Virus record (IMG/VR): IMGVR_UViG_3300042924_004017
Span: 1-40,424 of that record
Source of the DNA: a virus
Reading direction: 5' to 3' (one strand)
Length of the DNA: 40,424 bases
Shown here one piece after another: positions 36,966 through 40,424 of this stretch. The translations under genes and the position numbers were made by a program. Each line of letters begins with the position of its first letter. Position 1 is the first letter of the stretch. Under the pieces are notes generated by a model that saw only the letters and a program-made list of their open reading frames with translations, did not search any database and was not told the origin of the DNA.

Positions 36966-38840
36966 TCACCAGTTGCGGACGAACGCCGACGCCGCGGCTC
37001 CTCCCGATCTTAGGCGCGGCTTGCGTGGTACAGCATCAGCGTTCTCGAGGCGCTTCTCCAGCTGGTCCCAGAGCGTTCTGCGGTCATACCGCTGATACAT
37101 CCGATTGAGCGCTGCATACGCATACACCAGGCAGTCCAGTGCTTCGTTCCTGGCGCTTGGTTTCTTCACCCACTCCCTCACGGGGAAGCCCTTCACGTAC
37201 CGCAGCGCCTGCTTCTCTGCCGTCAGCTGCTCGAAATACTCGCTGCCCGTCTGCGCGTGGAAGTGCAGGTAGCCCGGCCCCGGTTCGTTGTGCTTCAGCC
37301 GGCCGAACAGCGTGGTCTTGATCGTGTCGCCACCCACCGGGAACACCTGCGCGCCACGCTTCAGCGTCTGGCCCTTGGCGTTGATGTCCACCTTGCCCGG
37401 CTTGCCGATCGGCGGCTTGCCGCGCTGGCTCTGGCCCTTGATCGCAATCACGCCCTGCGCCTGGCGCTCCCGCGCGTACTGGTACACCTCCGCCGTCGCG
37501 TGGCCGCCAGAGTCAATCGCCACCGCGTCCGCGCGCAGCTTGCCGCCGCTCACGTGCTCCCATTCGTGCAGCACCAACACGTCGAGCTGCTTCCACACCT
37601 CCGCCTGGCACGGGTCGCCGTGGATCTCTTGGTGATCCACCAGCCAGCCTTCCTCATCGCGGCCCCACGCCCACACGCTCACCGCCAGGCGATCGCCAGC
37701 CGAGCCGCCACCGCCCTGCACGTCCACGCCGATCGTCACCGCCAGCGCGCCCTCCGGCACCCGGCCGGCCGGATACGCCTCGCACCGCTCCAGCAGCGCA
37801 TCGGCGCTCACCTTGCTGGCGAAGTCCTCCTCCCACGTCTCGGCCAGGCGCGTGTTCACGAACGACTTGAGCATCGGCGCGTCGGCCTTCGCGCGCAGGA
37901 AGTCGTCCACCATGTCGGCCCAGCTCAGCCAGCCCAGAGGGGAGTAGAGCCCCGACAGCTGGAAGCCTGCCGTCTTGCCGTCGCTCGGCGCCGTCGCGCG
38001 CCACTCGCCCTGGCGCAGCAGCGCCGGCTTGTGGATCTCAGCGAACCGCTCGCGGCAGTGCTCACACTCGTAGACCGCCGTGCTCGGGTCGTTCTTCTCC
38101 CACTTCAGCTGCGGCCACTTCAGCCACTGCATCGCGCCACAGCTGGGGCACGGCACGAAATAGCGGCGCTGATCGCTGCGCGCGTACTCCGCCTCGATCC
38201 GACTGAAATCCTTCACCGTCGGCGTGCTGGTCAGCAGGATCTTGCGCCGCGCGAAGGTGGTGGCCCGCTTCTCCGCCAGGCTCACCGGATCGCCTTCGCC
38301 GTCCACGTCAGTAGGGAAGGCGTCGATCTCGTCGCAGAAGATGTAGCGGCAGGGTGTTGAGCGCAGTCCGGTGGCCGAGTTGGCCCCGGTGAGCAACATC
38401 AATCCCCCTGGATACTCTTTTGAGAACATCGTGTTGCCCGAGTCCCTGGCCCTGGCCGGAGCGATCTTCTCCGCCAGGATCGGCGTCTCGGTGATCAGGC
38501 TCTCAAGCCGCTGCTTGCTCAGGCGCTTGGCCATCTCCACCGTCGGCTGCACCAGCAGCATCGGCCCCGGCGCGTGCGCGATCACGTACCCCAGCCAGTT
38601 GCTGCCGCTCTCGGTTTTGCCCGTCTGCGCCGCGAACATCATCACCACCCGCTGCACGCTGCTGCCGGTGCTCAGGCAGTCCATCGGCTCCCTGAGGTAC
38701 GGCGTCCGGTTGGTGCGCCACGGTCCCGGCTCCGCGCTGGCCTTGCTGCTCAGCCTGCGGTGCTTGTCGGCCCACTCGCTCACCGTCAGCGGCGGCTCCG
38801 GACGCAGGCCATCCATGAACGCCTCGCGCCAGACGCTCAC
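36966..38840 (-). CDS. A: Terminase large subunit (GpA family)
   Basis: 624 aa, GTG start at 38840 overlapping the methyltransferase stop (GTGA). N-terminal ATPase: Walker A MFAAQTGKTES (about 68-78), Walker B YIFCDEID (about 166-173), and LTSTPTVKDFSRIE. A zinc knuckle follows (CPSCGAMQW, then CEHCRERF). The C-terminal nuclease domain has VTIGVDVQGGGG and AVAIDSGGHATAEVY. Size is close to lambda gpA (641 aa). It cuts and packages concatemeric DNA, probably at a cos site near the small-subunit gene. Confidence 0.95.
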   Translation of the reverse strand: MSVWREAFMDGLRPEPPLTVSEWADKHRRLSSKASAEPGPWRTNRTPYLREPMDCLSTGSSVQRVVMMFAAQTGKTESGSNWLGYVIAHAPGPMLLVQPTVEMAKRLSKQRLESLITETPILAEKIAPARARDSGNTMFSKEYPGGLMLLTGANSATGLRSTPCRYIFCDEIDAFPTDVDGEGDPVSLAEKRATTFARRKILLTSTPTVKDFSRIEAEYARSDQRRYFVPCPSCGAMQWLKWPQLKWEKNDPSTAVYECEHCRERFAEIHKPALLRQGEWRATAPSDGKTAGFQLSGLYSPLGWLSWADMVDDFLRAKADAPMLKSFVNTRLAETWEEDFASKVSADALLERCEAYPAGRVPEGALAVTIGVDVQGGGGSAGDRLAVSVWAWGRDEEGWLVDHQEIHGDPCQAEVWKQLDVLVLHEWEHVSGGKLRADAVAIDSGGHATAEVYQYARERQAQGVIAIKGQSQRGKPPIGKPGKVDINAKGQTLKRGAQVFPVGGDTIKTTLFGRLKHNEPGPGYLHFHAQTGSEYFEQLTAEKQALRYVKGFPVREWVKKPSARNEALDCLVYAYAALNRMYQRYDRRTLWDQLEKRLENADAVPRKPRLRSGGAAASAFVRNW

Positions 38841-39742
38841 AGCAGCGACCCCTGAGCCGGCACCTGGATGCGGCAGCGCGCGATCTCGAGGTATTCAGCC
38901 TCACGCTCGATGCCGATAAACCGGAAGCCCTCCAGCGCCGCCGCCTTGCCGGTGCTGCCGCTGCCCATGAACGGGTCCAACACCACACCGCCGGGTGGCG
39001 TCACCAGCCGGCAGAGATAGCGCATCAGCTCGGTCGGCTTCACGGTCGGGTGACTGTTGCCGTCGCCACGATCGGCCTTGCTGGCCTTGGCGCAGTAGAA
39101 GAACCGGGCGGCGCTGCCCAGCAGCTCGCACGGCTCATCGCTGCCGTCGTGGATCAGGTTCGCCGGCCAGCGGCCCAGTGGACTTGCCTCAATGTATTGG
39201 TGCTGGCCTGTGGTGTTGGTGGTGAGGCTGGCGCCTTTCTGGTTCCCGCCTCGGGTCCAGACCTTGCCTTGATTGTCGGGGGCAGCCACCCGACACCCAT
39301 CCACGTTGATCGCGCCGGTGCCGTGCTCCAGCACGTTCGCGGCCACCGTGCCCATGAGCGGCTTGCGCGCCACCGTGATCGGCTCCAGCGCAGGCTTCAG
39401 CGCCGTGCCCCAGCCCTGCCAGTCGCCGTCCAGGTTGCGGCTCTTGGGGAATCCGCTGCCATACACCCACGCGATCATGTCGCGGATCTCAAACCCCGCA
39501 TCCTCGATCGGCACTGCCATCCGGTGCTGCGTCCTTGTGCCCGCGAACGCCAACAGGTGCCCGCCAGGCTTCAGCACCCGCAGCACTTCGCGCCACACGT
39601 CCACCGTGGGTACGTCGTAATCCCACGCCTTGCCCATGAAGCTCAGCCCGTAGGGCGGGTCCGTCACGCACGCATCCACGCTGCAGTCCGGCAGCTCCTT
39701 CAGCCGCTCGAGACAGTCGCCGTGCAGGAGCTCAACCATCAC
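38837..39742 (-). CDS. DNA methyltransferase (N6-adenine/N4-cytosine, beta class)
   Basis: 301 aa, ATG 39742, TGATG overlap with the small terminase. Catalytic motif IV DPPYG at 28-32 precedes the AdoMet-binding motif I DPFMGSGSTGKAA near residue 260, the order of the beta class. The segments VLRVLKPGGHLLAFAG and HPTVKPTELMRYLCRLV are typical of such enzymes. No matching restriction gene is present. It may protect phage DNA from host restriction or mark the packaging site. Its place between the terminase subunits is unusual. Confidence 0.92.
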   Translation of the reverse strand: MMVELLHGDCLERLKELPDCSVDACVTDPPYGLSFMGKAWDYDVPTVDVWREVLRVLKPGGHLLAFAGTRTQHRMAVPIEDAGFEIRDMIAWVYGSGFPKSRNLDGDWQGWGTALKPALEPITVARKPLMGTVAANVLEHGTGAINVDGCRVAAPDNQGKVWTRGGNQKGASLTTNTTGQHQYIEASPLGRWPANLIHDGSDEPCELLGSAARFFYCAKASKADRGDGNSHPTVKPTELMRYLCRLVTPPGGVVLDPFMGSGSTGKAAALEGFRFIGIEREAEYLEIARCRIQVPAQGSLL

Positions 39743-40275
39743 CGCAAGTCTGCCAGCGCCAGCAGCGCATCGCGGTGCTCATCGCTCAGCAGCTGGTGAA
39801 TCACCGCCGGGTCCGTCTCGCCGGCCAGCTGGTGCGAGAGCCGGTCGGCCAGGTTGCTCAGCGCTTCGCGGATGCTGCGGCCGATCTGGAACGCTTCCTT
39901 CTTCACCTCATCCGCCGGCACCAGCTCGCGCCGCTGTTGCGCCACCTGCAGCTTCGCCAGCTCCGCCTGGTAGTGCTCGCGCCGTGCCCGGCTCTCGTTC
40001 AGCTCTGGGATCGCATCATCCGGCAGCGCCTGGATGTGACGGCGCAGCTCCCGCGGATCCTCTGGCAGCGGCTCAACCGGGTCCGGCCTGCGGATCTTCG
40101 CGTTGTGCGTGTCCCTGGTGTTGCGATCCCACAGCTCGAGCGCTAGGTCGCGGTCCAGCCAGCGCTTGCCGTCCTTCTCCACCACGGCGTCGGTGATGCG
40201 CGACTTGACCGCGTGCGTCACTGAAGCCCTTGAGCAGCCTTTGATCGCCGCGAACTCGCTAAAGGTGACCAGCAA
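39739..40275 (-). CDS. Terminase small subunit
   Basis: 178 aa. The only start in this frame is TTG at 40273-40275, with GGGAG ten bases upstream; an ATA codon further up is less likely and a TAA closes the frame. N-terminal HTH (FSEFAAIKGCSRASVTHAVK), then RWLDRDLALELWDRNT and a coiled-coil centre (RREHYQAELAKLQVAQQRRE). This resembles small terminases of the Nu1 type, which recognise cos. It leads the late operon. Family membership is inferred from layout and position beside the large subunit. Confidence 0.75.
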   Translation of the reverse strand: MLVTFSEFAAIKGCSRASVTHAVKSRITDAVVEKDGKRWLDRDLALELWDRNTRDTHNAKIRRPDPVEPLPEDPRELRRHIQALPDDAIPELNESRARREHYQAELAKLQVAQQRRELVPADEVKKEAFQIGRSIREALSNLADRLSHQLAGETDPAVIHQLLSDEHRDALLALADLR

Positions 40276-40424
40276 GCCGTTAGGGCTCCCTATTCGGGCT
40301 TAATCATAGAAAACTATTCAACTACTTAACAGGGGCGGGGGTCTATAGATCTCGACTTACCGCTTTTTACCGTTGAATACCTTTCAGGGCTGACGCTAGC
40401 TCTAGCGCGAGGTCGCGAAACACC
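40276..40424 (-). promoter_or_regulatory. Late promoter and candidate cos region
   Basis: This 149-bp gene-free end lies directly upstream of the small terminase. On the minus strand TATGAT (40308-40303) is a good -10 with a weak -35. Further up, TTACCG at 40357 and 40367 and a weaker copy ATACCT at 40377 are spaced exactly 10 bp, on one face of the helix, as binding sites of a small terminase might be. A G-rich block (AGGGGCGGGGG, 40331-40341) and the palindrome CGCTAG/CTAGCG near 40393-40406 lie beside it. The cut site cannot be placed from sequence alone. Confidence 0.45.

Noticed and set aside
1-40424. Prophage with host flanks or terminal direct repeats
   Set aside because: No second copy of the attP core and no matching ends were seen, and both ends carry phage genes or a phage control region.
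1-40424. CRISPR array or insertion sequence
   Set aside because: No regularly spaced 24-40 base repeats and no transposase or terminal inverted repeats were found; the only recombinase is the phage integrase.

Overview
The window reads as a complete or almost complete genome of a temperate, lambda-like siphovirus (long non-contractile tail), 40.4 kb and GC-rich. No bacterial chromosomal gene is visible. The integrase-linked attachment core is internal (13442-13486) and I found no second copy, so this looks like an excised, circularly permuted phage genome or viral contig, not a prophage with host flanks. The core is the 3' part of a tRNA-Phe(GAA) gene, which names the probable integration target. 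The host is probably a GC-rich picocyanobacterium of the Synechococcus/Cyanobium type. This is inference from the cyanophage look of several small proteins (16364-17026), C-rich leaders without Shine-Dalgarno sequences and GTG/TTG starts. Other GC-rich hosts are not excluded.

Layout. 29-4939 (minus): a possible minor tail protein, an AT-rich repeat-bearing region that could be the replication origin, a primase-polymerase/VapE-type helicase, a VRR-NUC nuclease and an SF2 helicase. 5017-7342 (plus, divergent): a recombination operon with a RecE-like exonuclease, a small membrane protein, a RecT-like annealing protein, a small HTH protein and an SSB-like protein. 7324-13407: an accessory island of about 20 very small, tightly overlapping genes, mostly plus strand, transcribed from three copies of one phage-specific promoter-like module. 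It includes zinc-ribbon proteins, secreted proteins, a double-psi beta-barrel protein, a membrane-tethered HTH protein, a DUF3310 protein and two HNH nucleases. 13355-14759: integrase arm-type repeats, attP and a tyrosine integrase.

14740-40275 (all minus): dCTP deaminase, lysis genes (GH24+M15 endolysin, holin-like proteins), small fibre genes including a tandem triplication, then the tail and head operons. Read in the direction of transcription the order is that of lambda: terminase small subunit, DNA methyltransferase, terminase large subunit, gpW-position protein, portal, fused protease-capsid, small head protein, FII-like, fibre-like, U-like, V-like tail tube, G/GT frameshift pair, tape measure, M, L, K, I, J, fibres, lysis. 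Most neighbours overlap by ATGA or TGATG, which implies translational coupling.

The main points of interest are a 130-residue intein-like (Hint) domain near the N terminus of the gpJ homologue with Ala at the +1 position; the three-copy promoter/hairpin module of the accessory island; the exact tRNA-Phe attP with TGCGCGAA arm repeats; a clean A AAA AAC frameshift site joining G and T; and acidic C termini ending in Phe on the recombination proteins. No CI/Cro-type repressor is recognisable, so lysogeny control may lie in an unrecognised small gene.
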